45,922 nt of DNA from Pseudomonadota bacterium. GTDB taxonomy: Bacteria > Desulfobacterota > Syntrophorhabdia > Syntrophorhabdales > Syntrophorhabdaceae. Location: assembly GCA_026388315.1 (NCBI GenBank), contig JAPLKA010000015.1:1-45922 (forward strand), in the 5' to 3' direction. Shown piece by piece: positions 23,825-31,932 of the stretch (position 1 is its first letter; the number at the start of each line of letters is the position of its first letter). Under the pieces are notes generated by a model. The model did not search any database and had not been told where the DNA came from. It saw only the letters and a list, made by a program, of their open reading frames with translations. The position numbers were made by a program, and so were the translations under genes.

Positions 23825-25207
23825 ATGCATAGCAAATCAATAAATACAGAGAATGAAGCAAGACAAAATGAGCGGGATGTCATCCTTGATTCGATTAATG
23901 AGGGAGTCTTTACGATCGGAACAGACTGGCGGATAACCTCTTTCAATCGGGCAGCCGAGGTCATAACCGGCATACCGCGAGATGAGGCCACAGGACGATC
24001 CTGTTCGGATGTATTCCACGCAAACATCTGTGAAAAAGAGTGTGCCCTCAGGAGGACATTTGAAAACGGCAGGCCGGTTATCAACACAACGGCATATATC
24101 GTTAACAACAGGGGTTACAGGGTGCCAATACGCATTTCGACGGCTATTTTGAGGGATGATGTCGGGAATGTTATCGGCGGTGTAGAAACATTCCAGGACT
24201 TAAGTCAGGTGGAACGATTACAGAAAGAGCTGCAAAATCGCCATACCTTTGAAGATATCGTCGGGAGAAGCCCTGCAATGATGCGCCTATTCGATATTCT
24301 TCCCCGGATTGCGGAAAGCAACAGTACGGTGCTCATTGAAGGTCCGAGCGGTACAGGAAAGGAACTCGTCGCAAGGGCCATTCATAATCTTTCATCACGG
24401 AGAAAAAAACACCTTGTAGCGGTAAACTGCGCAGCATTGCCAGACACCCTTCTCGAAAGTGAATTCTTCGGTCACAAGGCAGGGGCCTTTACAGACGCCA
24501 GGCGGGACAAGGCAGGCCGTTTTGCCTTGGCTGACGGGGGGACGATATTCCTTGACGAGATAGGTGATATTTCACCGGCACTTCAGGTGCGTCTGCTTCG
24601 GGTACTTCAGGAACGCATAATAGAGCCGTTGGGAGCCACCGAACCCGTAAAGGTGGATGTCCGTGTGGTGTGTGCTACCAATAAAGTCCTTGCAAAGCTC
24701 GTTGAAGAAGGAAGATTCCGGGAGGACCTCTATTACCGGATCCGCGTGATTCATCTTTCACTGCCGGCACTCAAAGACCGGAGGGAGGATATACCGTTAC
24801 TGATAGATCACATCATCGGAAAATATAACCGCCTTCAGGGGAAAACCATTGCCGGTATTTCTGTTGAGGCGATGACGCGGCTCATGGAATATGATTATCC
24901 CGGCAATGTACGGGAGCTTGAAAATATTATTGAACAGGCATTCGTGCTATGCCGGGGGGAAATTATCGAGTTACACCACCTTCCCCCTGAACTGCGGCCG
25001 GCCGCACCCTCTTCAAAGGACGGTATGGGAGCGATGAGTCTTGTAACCATGGAAAGGAACCTTATCGCCGAGACGCTGCGACGCTATACCGGCAACAGGA
25101 AACTTGCTGCCCGTGACCTGGGCATTGATACCAGTACGCTATACAGGAAGATATTGGAGCTGAAAATTGAGGTACCTGCAAGCGATGGGCGTGGGCACCG
25201 CAGATAG
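23825..25207 (+). CDS. PAS-domain sigma-54-dependent transcription activator
   Basis: About 460 residues. PAS sensor (about 15-135; contains NICEKECAL, a Cys pair seen in PAS activators of anaerobes), AAA+ domain (about 148-385) and Fis-type HTH (RYTGNRKLAARDLGIDTSTLYRKI). AAA+ motifs: GPSGTGKELVARAIHN (Walker A), GAFTDA (sigma-54 contact loop, normally GAFTGA), ADGGTIFLDEIGD (Walker B), YDYPGNVRELEN (sensor II). ATG chosen for AAGGAA upstream; an in-frame ATG at 23771 is less likely. Divergent from the ORP-like operon and followed by a second -24/-12 promoter, so it probably controls both. The equivalent gene in Desulfovibrio controls the orp operons. Confidence 0.88.
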   Translation: MHSKSINTENEARQNERDVILDSINEGVFTIGTDWRITSFNRAAEVITGIPRDEATGRSCSDVFHANICEKECALRRTFENGRPVINTTAYIVNNRGYRVPIRISTAILRDDVGNVIGGVETFQDLSQVERLQKELQNRHTFEDIVGRSPAMMRLFDILPRIAESNSTVLIEGPSGTGKELVARAIHNLSSRRKKHLVAVNCAALPDTLLESEFFGHKAGAFTDARRDKAGRFALADGGTIFLDEIGDISPALQVRLLRVLQERIIEPLGATEPVKVDVRVVCATNKVLAKLVEEGRFREDLYYRIRVIHLSLPALKDRREDIPLLIDHIIGKYNRLQGKTIAGISVEAMTRLMEYDYPGNVRELENIIEQAFVLCRGEIIELHHLPPELRPAAPSSKDGMGAMSLVTMERNLIAETLRRYTGNRKLAARDLGIDTSTLYRKILELKIEVPASDGRGHRR

Positions 25208-25209
25208 TA

Positions 25210-25222
25210 TTGCATTTTGCAA
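25210..25222. promoter_or_regulatory. Candidate enhancer palindrome upstream of the DUF89 promoter
   Basis: TTGCA-TTT-TGCAA, similar in core to AATTGCAATT at 23793. Lies about 110 bp before the -24 box at 25333. A further AAATGCAATG is at about 25274. Candidate binding site for the adjacent activator; not proven. Confidence 0.35.
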
Positions 25223-25332
25223 CGATGTAACATGGGAAAGTGCATATGAAAGTACCCAATGTCGCCTTTATTAAAATGCAATGCCCATTTAAGTCAAGGA
25301 GTTACCTTGTTCGTTCTTTTATTCCAGGGTTC

Positions 25333-25348
25333 TGGCACGTGAATTGCT
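25333..25348 (+). promoter_or_regulatory. Sigma-54 promoter of the DUF89-NifU operon
   Basis: TGGCACGTGAATTGCT: GG and GC 10 bases apart, nearly the full consensus. Predicted start about 25360, followed by AGGTAAAG and the ATG at 25371. Confidence 0.85.
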
Positions 25349-25370
25349 TCTTCAGGAGACAGGTAAAGAT

Positions 25371-26261
25371 ATGAAGACTTCTATAGATTGCATTCCCTGC
25401 TTTATACGACAGACAATAGAGGCTACGCACTATGTCTCAGCCGATCCGTCTGTCCACGAAGGTGTTCTTCGCGAGATACTCCGTGCTCTGGCAGGGATTG
25501 ATCTCGACCAGTCACCCCCCGTTGCAGTCCAATGGATACATCGCAAAATCCGTGAATTAACAGGGAAACATGATCCTTACAGGCAAGCCAAAGACCGTTT
25601 CAATCGCCTTGCTCTCGAGTTGTTACCCGAGCTTAAAGCAAAGGTGCGCAGCAGCCCTGATCCTTTGAAAACGTCAGTCCGTCTTGCGATCACGGGAAAC
25701 GTTGTTGATCTCGGGGCAAAGAGCGGCCTTACGGAAGATGAGGTACGGCTGATCATTGCCCAAACTCTTTCCGAGCCATTCCATATCGATATTGAAAGCC
25801 TGCGCGGAGAAATCGATAGGGCATCGAGCATCCTCTATCTGGCTGATAACGCGGGAGAGATTTTTTTTGATCGCCTTCTCATTGAAGAACTTCCCGTAGA
25901 GCGGGTCACACTTGCCGTCCGTGGAGGGCCGGTCATTAACGATGCTACCATGGATGATGCTAACGTGGCAGGACTGCATAAAATCGTAAAAGTAATTGAT
26001 AATGGCTCTGACGCACCTGGAACCATACTCAGTGACTGCAATCCGGAATTCCGAAGGTGTTTCAAAGATGCCGACCTGATAATCGCAAAAGGACAGGGCA
26101 ACTACGAAACCTTAAGCGATGAAAAGGCGAATATCTTTTTCCTCTTCAGGATCAAATGCGTGGTAGTGGCGTCACTTGCAGGGCTGAAACAGGGAACAAA
26201 TATGCTGATCAGAACTTCGAAGACAGAAAAACCCATAAAAAGGACAGAAAAGCCCCGTTAA
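25371..26261 (+). CDS. DUF89 / ARMT1-like damage-control phosphatase family protein
   Basis: 296 residues. Starts MKTSIDCIPCFIRQTIEA, the usual bacterial/archaeal DUF89 N-terminus with a C-x2-C pair. The metal-binding core is ILYLADNAGEIFFDRLLIEEL, later VRGGPVINDATMDDA and LIIAKGQGNYETL. Family members are metal-dependent phosphatases acting on damaged sugar or cofactor phosphates. An upstream in-frame TTG at 25344 lies inside the sigma-54 promoter and is rejected. The C-terminus is lysine-rich (KTEKPIKRTEKPR). First gene of a sigma-54 operon with an IscU-like scaffold. Confidence 0.83.
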   Translation: MKTSIDCIPCFIRQTIEATHYVSADPSVHEGVLREILRALAGIDLDQSPPVAVQWIHRKIRELTGKHDPYRQAKDRFNRLALELLPELKAKVRSSPDPLKTSVRLAITGNVVDLGAKSGLTEDEVRLIIAQTLSEPFHIDIESLRGEIDRASSILYLADNAGEIFFDRLLIEELPVERVTLAVRGGPVINDATMDDANVAGLHKIVKVIDNGSDAPGTILSDCNPEFRRCFKDADLIIAKGQGNYETLSDEKANIFFLFRIKCVVVASLAGLKQGTNMLIRTSKTEKPIKRTEKPR

Positions 26262-26281
26262 CAGAAAAAGGAGAAACGATA

Positions 26282-26713
26282 ATGTCCGATAAGCTTGACG
26301 ATTTTCTGAAAGAACTACAGGACAAAATTTACAATGATACGATAAAGGATTATGGGCAAAAAGCATTTGAGAGATGGCGCAGCCCATCGCACATGCGTCC
26401 AATGGAAAACCCCGATGGCTATGGCCGTATCGCCGGGACCTGCGGCGATACGATGGAGATTTTCCTAAGATTCAAAGAGATAAGGGTTGTGGAGGCATCT
26501 TTCTGGACGGACGGTTGCGGGCCGAGCATGATCTGCGGCTCCCTTGCCGCTGAACTTGCCCACGGCAAAGACCCGGACGAACTCGCGGAAATCACGGAAG
26601 ATACTATCGTTGAAGCTGTAGGTGGTCTTCCCGATGATGATCGCCATTGCGCATTGCTTGCTGCGAACACACTTTGGGAAGCCGTTGATTATTACATGAA
26701 GCGAAATATTTAA
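26282..26713 (+). CDS. IscU/NifU-like Fe-S scaffold protein
   Basis: 143 residues. The IscU N-fold has its three Cys sites in GRIAGTCGDTMEIFL, TDGCGPSMICGS and DDRHCALLAANTL. Family proteins assemble [2Fe-2S]/[4Fe-4S] clusters and hand them on. No desulfurase gene is adjacent. AAAAGGAGAAACGATAATG gives the start. A second, more canonical copy is at 36045-36437. Co-transcription with DUF89 under sigma-54 suggests assembly of a special cluster, perhaps for ORP proteins. Confidence 0.83.
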   Translation: MSDKLDDFLKELQDKIYNDTIKDYGQKAFERWRSPSHMRPMENPDGYGRIAGTCGDTMEIFLRFKEIRVVEASFWTDGCGPSMICGSLAAELAHGKDPDELAEITEDTIVEAVGGLPDDDRHCALLAANTLWEAVDYYMKRNI

Positions 26714-26803
26714 GAGGGATTTTAGTACGAATAACAAAAAAAAGACGATATGATTAAAGGAAAGCGGACCATAAAACCGTTTAGCAATTAAGGAGAAAAA
26801 GCA

Positions 26804-27238
26804 ATGACACACGAAGATGCAGGACATTATGCGGAAAAGAGGCGCGGCGAGAAACTAAATGAAGTGATTGCCGCAAAGATAAAAGAGAAGGTATCTGAAA
26901 ATACAATATCCTGTGCTGAAGCACACAGCGTTGCAGCGCAACTGAATGTAGACCCGGCTGATGTGGGCATCACAATTGACCTGCTTGAGGTTCGCGTAAT
27001 TAAATGTCAGCTCGGCCTTTTCGGATACGGGAAGCAAAAAAATATTCCTGTTTTGTCTGAAAAGATAAATCCGGAGGTTGAATCGGCAATTACATCATCC
27101 CTCGTGGACGGACATCTTGCATGCTCTGCCGCATGGCAAATTTCAAAAAGGTTTAATATGTCCAAACCCATGGTCGCGGCAATATGTGAAACAATGAAGA
27201 TTAAAATATACCAGTGCCAACTTGGAGCATTCGGCTAA
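26804..27238 (+). CDS. Hypothetical protein with a tandem HTH-like duplication
   Basis: 144 residues in two similar halves. The first is VSENTISCAEAHSVAAQLNVDPADVG ending IKCQLGLFGYG. The second is SLVDGHLACSAAWQISKRFNMSKPMVA ending YQCQLGAFG. Each half looks like a small winged-helix unit ending in CQLGxFG with one Cys near its start (SCAEA, ACSAA). Proteins with CQLGLFGYG endings occur near molybdenum and Fe-S genes in anaerobes; no function is known. The start follows AAGGAGAAAAAGCA. It probably belongs to the sigma-54 operon. Confidence 0.7.
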   Translation: MTHEDAGHYAEKRRGEKLNEVIAAKIKEKVSENTISCAEAHSVAAQLNVDPADVGITIDLLEVRVIKCQLGLFGYGKQKNIPVLSEKINPEVESAITSSLVDGHLACSAAWQISKRFNMSKPMVAAICETMKIKIYQCQLGAFG

Positions 27239-27461
27239 TCTGCGAAGGACAAATCATACAAGAAAAAGGCGGGTCAGATACAACCATAAATAAAGTAAAT
27301 AATTCAGCAGAAAGCAAAGGGTAATAGAGTCAACTCGTGACAACCAACGTTCTCTTTGAAAACAAACGTGTGTCCATTGACACCGCAACCGAGAGAGATA
27401 GGATAGATACTTTTCAAAAAACCGTTAAAGGACGGAAGCATTATGGTAGAAAAGGCGTTTC
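27239..27461. other. Spacer with a possible interrupted small gene
   Basis: From GTG at 27337 a frame runs 55 codons on the plus strand (TTNVLFENKRVSIDTATERDR), crossing into the IS remnant at 27462 and stopping at 27504. It may be a gene cut by the IS, but there is no clear ribosome site. No other features. Confidence 0.25.
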
Positions 27462-27626
27462 AAGACCTTTGCATAATTCCAGCCGCATCCTCTTCTTCTT
27501 TTGAAGTGTTCTTTACAGTTCCCACTCAGTTTATTCTATCATTGTTGCTGCCTTTTTCAGGTTAAACGCCGTTGCATTGAGGAGAAACTCCATATTGCCC
27601 TTCTTAATGCCCGTATATCTGTCTCG
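27462..27626 (-). mobile_element. 3' remnant of an IS transposase with its terminal repeat
   Basis: Minus strand 27626-27531 encodes RYTGIKKGNMEFLLNATAFN, then LKKAATMIE and a stop. This is the characteristic C-terminus of IS1182/IS5-like transposases. Outside it, AAGACCTTTGCATAATTCC (27462-27480) is the IS end; the same end, with one mismatch, is at 30882-30900. The catalytic part of the gene is gone. Confidence 0.7.
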
Positions 27627-27653
27627 TAAAAAAGGCTATAATCTTACTGCAAT

Positions 27654-28121
27654 TTATTCTCTGCCTGCAGGTTTCTGCCTTTCTACCTTTCCGGCAAACC
27701 AGCCTTCCAGGGCATCAGGGTAAGAGTCGAACCGTGGAATGTACGGTTTAATATCGATGAGCGGCGTTTCATCGAGAACGTCTATGCCGTTGACTGTGAG
27801 CCTGTTTCCTTCACGCTTTAGAAACCGCACGACAGTAAGGCCGATCCCATTGGGTCTGCATGGATGACGGGACGCGAGAATTCCATGCGGCGAATCGTCC
27901 AGTAGCGTCGGGCGGACAAGTTCCACCGGTCCTGCCCTGTCAAACAGGTAGATAAGAAAGATATGCGAAAACATATCAATATCTTTCAGGCCTTCGACAT
28001 AGTCAGGGAATATCTCAATCCATGCCTCGACCTGAGGTCTGAAAAACCCCTGGATCGGTGTCTCTTCCTTTGTCAGATACGGGGAATGAATAATTCCAAT
28101 AGGCATGAGCTCGTGTATCAT
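27654..28121 (-). CDS. trmO: tRNA methyltransferase TrmO-like (TsaA/YaeB family)
   Basis: About 155 residues. The TsaA fold motifs are GIIHSPYLTKEETPIQG, FSHIFLIYLFDRAG and ILASRHPCRPNGIGLTVV. E. coli TrmO methylates the t6A base at position 37 of certain tRNAs using SAM. The protein lacks the C-terminal extension of E. coli TrmO, like many short homologues, some of which may act on other substrates. ATG 28121 chosen, with GGATGGTG upstream. The IS remnant begins just past its stop. Confidence 0.82.
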   Translation of the reverse strand: MIHELMPIGIIHSPYLTKEETPIQGFFRPQVEAWIEIFPDYVEGLKDIDMFSHIFLIYLFDRAGPVELVRPTLLDDSPHGILASRHPCRPNGIGLTVVRFLKREGNRLTVNGIDVLDETPLIDIKPYIPRFDSYPDALEGWFAGKVERQKPAGRE

Positions 28122-28388
28122 AGTTACACCATCCAAACAACGCAAATAGAGTATTATGCACTATAAAAAAATACAACATATTTTGCCCCGGTCCGGTGAT
28201 ATTTTGCTCAAGTCGGGAAACTGATTTCTATTCATAAACCTCAGCGCCTGTGGTACATTACAGTGTATAATGCTGTTTATCCGGACAGGAGAAAAGGTTA
28301 AACAGCATATTGCGAAAATTGATAAACCGAAGGTAAGAATACGAAAGTTGCAGATGATTTAAAGAAGATTACCTTTCTGATTATTGAC
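28122..28388. other. Divergent intergenic region
   Basis: Between trmO and the DUF5714 gene. The frame of the latter is open upstream to 28326 but has no standard start before 28389. No strong promoter found. Confidence 0.35.
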
Positions 28389-29168
28389 ATGATGCCCGGG
28401 GTTGTCGACAAGGAGTCACCTTGCCTTTCGTCAATAGAAAAGATGCTAAAAGAAACGATAATAAGCAAAGAACCCTACCGGTCCGGTTGCATGGTCTGTG
28501 GTGCAGAACTGAAATATTTTGAGACGGATGAGGATGAGTCGTGTCATTACTGTGGTAAAGTTATGCCGGCCAATGCCGGGTGTAAGAACGGCCATTTTGT
28601 ATGTGATGATTGCCATAGGGCGGATGCAGTCGGGATCATCAAAAATATCTGCTTGCACAGTCGGGAAATCGATTCTGTTGTCCTTATGCAGACTATACGT
28701 TCTCACCCGTGTTTTCGAATACACGGGCCGGAGCATCATTCGCTGGTTCCTGCGGTTATTCTGACAGCATTGAGGAATAGTGGAAATTCCGTGTCGGAAG
28801 ATCAGGTCACAACGGCCATAAAGCGTGGACAAACCATTGCCGGCGGTTCCTGTGCTTTCCTCGGCGCTTGCGGTGCGGCAATCGGCGTGGGAATTGCAGT
28901 TTCGATCCTGTTGGGGGCAAATCCATACGACGGCAACAAGAGACAGGCAGCTCAGCAAACAACACAAAGAGTGCTTACAAGAATAGCATCCTTCAATGCA
29001 CCCCGATGCTGCCAAAGGGATTCCTGGCTGGCGCTTAAAGAAGCCTCTACGATACTACAGGAATTAAACGGGACATCATTGAAGACGGATCGTTTGATCG
29101 TTTGCGAACAATTCTTGGAGAACAAAGAGTGTATCCACGATCAATGTCCTCTGTGGCCGTCCAGATAA
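28389..29168 (+). CDS. DUF5714 domain protein
   Basis: 259 residues. The N-terminal Cys cluster is SGCMVCGAELKYFETDEDESCHYCGKVMPANAGCKNGHFVCDDCHR (zinc-ribbon-like). The DUF5714 core follows (HPCFRIHGPEHHSLVPAVILTALRNSG; GGSCAFLGACGAAIGVGIAVSILLGANPY) and a Cys-rich end (APRCCQRDSW, ECIHDQCPLW). The domain occurs with radical SAM and Fe-S proteins in anaerobes; its function is unknown. The ATG has no clear ribosome site. The stop overlaps the thioesterase start by 25 bp. Confidence 0.78.
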   Translation: MMPGVVDKESPCLSSIEKMLKETIISKEPYRSGCMVCGAELKYFETDEDESCHYCGKVMPANAGCKNGHFVCDDCHRADAVGIIKNICLHSREIDSVVLMQTIRSHPCFRIHGPEHHSLVPAVILTALRNSGNSVSEDQVTTAIKRGQTIAGGSCAFLGACGAAIGVGIAVSILLGANPYDGNKRQAAQQTTQRVLTRIASFNAPRCCQRDSWLALKEASTILQELNGTSLKTDRLIVCEQFLENKECIHDQCPLWPSR

Positions 29169-29548
29169 CAGAGATAGAGGAATCGGTTGTCCGGCTTACG
29201 CCGAAACCCTACCATATGGCAGCGCCGGGTTTTGTATATGGCGGGTTAATTGCGTCTCTCATCGACTGCCATGGTACGGGAACTGCGGCAGCGGCAACGT
29301 ACCGTTTTGAGGGAAAGGCTATGGATACAGAGCCGAATCTCCGCTTTGTTACTGCTTCATTGAAGGGGGGCTATGTCCGCCCTACCCCCATGGGTGTGGA
29401 ACTTGAGGCACGGGGAAAGGTCAAGAGTACCGGTAAGCGGAAGATGGTTGTTGCAATTAAAGTCTCTGCAGCAGGGATGGTCTGTGCCCGTGGAAAGGTG
29501 ATTGCCGTCCGGATGCCCGGCTCGATGAAACTTAAGGGGAACGAATAA
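29144..29548 (+). CDS. PaaI-type hotdog thioesterase, probably N-terminally truncated
   Basis: About 134 residues. Hotdog core: TPKPYHMAAPGFVYGGLIASLIDCHGTGTAAAATYR and NLRFVTASLKGGYVRPTPMGVELEARGKV. Family enzymes hydrolyse acyl- or aryl-CoA thioesters. Close relatives usually have about 30 more N-terminal residues with a C-x-x-C; here the DUF5714 gene occupies that place. ATG 29144 is a guess; a TTG at 29102 is in frame. It may be a fused or recently truncated gene. Confidence 0.7.
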   Translation: MSSVAVQITEIEESVVRLTPKPYHMAAPGFVYGGLIASLIDCHGTGTAAAATYRFEGKAMDTEPNLRFVTASLKGGYVRPTPMGVELEARGKVKSTGKRKMVVAIKVSAAGMVCARGKVIAVRMPGSMKLKGNE

Positions 29549-29914
29549 AGAAACGTTGTGCAATTCAGAAGATACCGGTGCAGCAAGACTATTAAATGGA
29601 GGGTGCTGTCGCCCTGAATAATCTGCTCACAACATACAAAATAATCAAACCAAAAGCAGTAAGATGTTGGAAAATAGGAGCAGAGTATATTAATTTTAAA
29701 CTTGCGTATCCGGCAAATCTTGTTTCATGTTACCGGTCCAATCCCTGTAGCTAAAAAAACTACACGCTCGTGCACGAAAACGCTACAAAATAATTGTTAA
29801 AATGCTTGAAATATGTATGCCAATCGAATAATATATCTTGCTTCAAATGTGCAAACTCCAAGAGACTAAAATACTGGATCGGGTGGATATTTCCCTAAGC
29901 TCATAGTAACGGAC
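29549..29914. other. Intergenic region of about 365 bp
   Basis: AT-rich and without a supported gene. No convincing hairpin terminator or promoter was identified. Confidence 0.5.
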
Positions 29915-30847
29915 ATGCGGTACACTGTTATGAAAAGGTCGGCATCGAATAGTGTAATCATTAATGGACTGTTTTTCGGTTTCCTTCTTGTTCTGCTGTT
30001 TGGAGGTTCTCCGTGGGCGGCTGAGCCACCTCAGAAAAGAGAACTAAAGACCTTCCTAAACAACCTGCAGAGACGGGGCGTTGAATACGGCTGGACAGAC
30101 GTCAAACCCGGAGCAGTGGAATGGCAGTCTCACAGGACAAGCCAGCTCAATCGGCCCATGGTATTTGCTCAGTTCGGCAGTCCAACGGGGCCCTGTACTC
30201 TCTTGCTCGGAGGTGTTCACAGAGATGAGCTGCCTACCGTATATATTATGCTGCGGCTGGCCCAATATATGAAATATAATCCGGCGATCTTCAAGGAGAA
30301 GTGTGTTGTTATCGCTCCATTGGTGAACCCTGACGGTTTCTTTTCAAAACCCCCCCCCAAGCGTGTCAACGCACGGGGCGTAGATATTAACCGGAATTTT
30401 CCCACCAGGGAGTGGTCCACCAATGCCCTACGCGACTGGGAAAAGAAGTATAATAAAAACAAACGCTATTATCCGGGAAAAAAGGGCGGCTCCGAGCAGG
30501 AAACCATGTTCCAGATCGCCCTTATCAAACGGTTCAAGCCTCAAAAGATTCTCTCCGCTCATTCTCCCCTGAATGGGTACGACTTTGACGGACCATCATC
30601 GGACCTTGATTCATTTTCCCAATGGCTGGAAACGGTCAGTCGGGAGACCAGCCACCCCATTAAGAAATTCGGCTGCTTTCCTGGATCCCTCGGGAATTAT
30701 GCGGGTCAGGAGAGGGGTATTTTCACCCTCACACTGGAACTCCCCACCTCCGATCCCGGCAAAGGTGATCGGTATTACCAACAATTTGAGCCTGCTATCA
30801 TAAAGTTTCTTGATTTGCCCATCTCCTCTTCATCCCCTCTTCAGTGA
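29915..30847 (+). CDS. M14-family zinc carboxypeptidase-like protein, exported
   Basis: 310 residues. A signal/anchor segment (about 15-38, NGLFFGFLLVLLFGGSPWAA) is followed by an M14 peptidase fold. Zinc ligands: LGGVHRDELPTVY (H-x-x-E) and LSAHSPLNGYD (His). The substrate Arg/Asn region is ARGVDINRNFPTREW, and LTLELPT carries the likely catalytic Glu. It resembles murein peptide amidases (MpaA-like), which cut the gamma-Glu-Dap bond of cell-wall peptides. Two ATGs are possible (29915, 29930). Stands alone. Confidence 0.82.
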   Translation: MRYTVMKRSASNSVIINGLFFGFLLVLLFGGSPWAAEPPQKRELKTFLNNLQRRGVEYGWTDVKPGAVEWQSHRTSQLNRPMVFAQFGSPTGPCTLLLGGVHRDELPTVYIMLRLAQYMKYNPAIFKEKCVVIAPLVNPDGFFSKPPPKRVNARGVDINRNFPTREWSTNALRDWEKKYNKNKRYYPGKKGGSEQETMFQIALIKRFKPQKILSAHSPLNGYDFDGPSSDLDSFSQWLETVSRETSHPIKKFGCFPGSLGNYAGQERGIFTLTLELPTSDPGKGDRYYQQFEPAIIKFLDLPISSSSPLQ

Positions 30848-30881
30848 GTTGAATCGACAATTCTGCCTATCAATGCCAAAT

Positions 30882-31170
30882 AAGACCTTTGCATAATCCC
30901 TGATTTCCTTACCATCTTTATTTTCTGACATTTTTCACACCTTAAGCTTTGCACGGTATTTTCCCATGAAATAACTTGTAACTATATGATATATTAAATT
31001 ATATCTTGCCCCAAGGAGACCTCCTCATGACAGATAAATTCATCACAAAAGGATTTGCCGATTACATTATAGAGAGCAGGGGGTATCATAACACCTTTCT
31101 GGAAAAGATTGACCGGTTAATTGATTGGCAAATCACGACGGCATTCAGTTCTTTATGTCTTGATTTGTAG
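30882..31170 (+). mobile_element. 5' remnant of an IS transposase with its terminal repeat
   Basis: AAGACCTTTGCATAATCCC (30882-30900) is the IS end. At 31027, after AAGGAGACCTCCTC, an ATG opens TDKFITKGFADYIIESRGYH and FLEKIDRLIDWQ, the N-terminus of IS5/IS1182-type transposases. It then runs into unrelated sequence and stops at 31170. It belongs to the same IS family as 27462-27626 but is the opposite half. Confidence 0.68.
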
Positions 31171-31304
31171 TATCGGTTGCACGCTTGAGAATTGCATGTG
31201 CATCTTGCGCTTCAACTGCACCCCGCCCGACGGATCGGGCAAGCATTTGCGTGTTTCCAGATTGAGAATAATATACTATAAGTATATTAGCCATATCCAA
31301 TAAC
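31171..31304. other. Spacer with a small GC hairpin
   Basis: GCCCGA-CGGA-TCGGGC (31225-31240) forms a tight 6-bp hairpin downstream of the VKOR-like gene. No U-tract. No gene seen. Confidence 0.35.
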
Positions 31305-31769
31305 CTATGATAGATCGAAACGGAGTGTTACCTGACCTTCGAAGCATAGGGTGAAACCAATAAGCGCTACTGCTGCCGAAGTCACCATAATCTTCTTATT
31401 CATTGAGGTATAATTTATGCCGAAAAGTATAAAAATACAGGTACCGAAGGCAAGACAGAAAGGGCAATAAACATCTTTCAAAACCTGAAAGCCGATGAGA
31501 TAGAATTCCACACCCACAGCCATGGAGATCAGGATGGTCCTGAAGTAAATAATCTTTTCCCTGAAGACCCCCTGTACAGTAAATGTACTTGCAAATAGTA
31601 TGGCCATATAGATTATCCCCACCCATTTCAAATCAACACCCAGAAAGGCCCCTTTTATGGAGGAGCAAGAAGTAATGCAAAACTCATAAACAATCATAAG
31701 GGCAGCACCGATCAGCGGCAGGATGATGTTAAGAATTTTTACAAATGTGTTGTTGCCTGCAATTGTCAT
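31305..31769 (-). CDS. VKOR-like thiol-disulfide membrane protein
   Basis: 154 residues with four or five helices. The loop CITSCSSIKGAFLGVDLKWVGIIYM has the Cys pair and Ser typical of vitamin K epoxide reductase homologues. The redox centre CPFCLAFG (C-x2-C) is in a later helix. Bacterial VKOR reoxidises the DsbA-type thiol oxidase with quinone. No DsbA partner is visible nearby, but secreted Cys-containing proteins are (rhodanese, small secreted protein). GAGGAGACATTGGAAC precedes the ATG. Confidence 0.8.
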   Translation of the reverse strand: MTIAGNNTFVKILNIILPLIGAALMIVYEFCITSCSSIKGAFLGVDLKWVGIIYMAILFASTFTVQGVFREKIIYFRTILISMAVGVEFYLIGFQVLKDVYCPFCLAFGTCIFILFGINYTSMNKKIMVTSAAVALIGFTLCFEGQVTLRFDLS

Positions 31770-31898
31770 GTTCCAATGTCTCCTCGTTCTTTCTGTTCCT
31801 TCACAAAATATGTTTGTAGCATTGGACTGTTAAACGCAAGAAGAGCTACCTTCTTCATATTTTGCCTCTATACGAATATGGTTTCGTCATGGTAGACC

Positions 31899-31925
31899 GG
31901 GTCCCCGGAGTGTTTCCAGGGACCC
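31899..31925 (-). terminator. Hairpin after prxU
   Basis: GGGTCCC and GGGACCC form a 7-bp GC-rich stem eight bases after the prxU stop. There is no clear U-tract, so a terminator or 3' stabiliser. Confidence 0.5.
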
Positions 31926-31932
31926 CTTTCAT

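Noticed and set aside
25344-25370. TTG at 25344 as start of the DUF89 protein
   Set aside because: It lies inside the -12 element of the sigma-54 promoter; the ATG at 25371 begins the conserved N-terminus.
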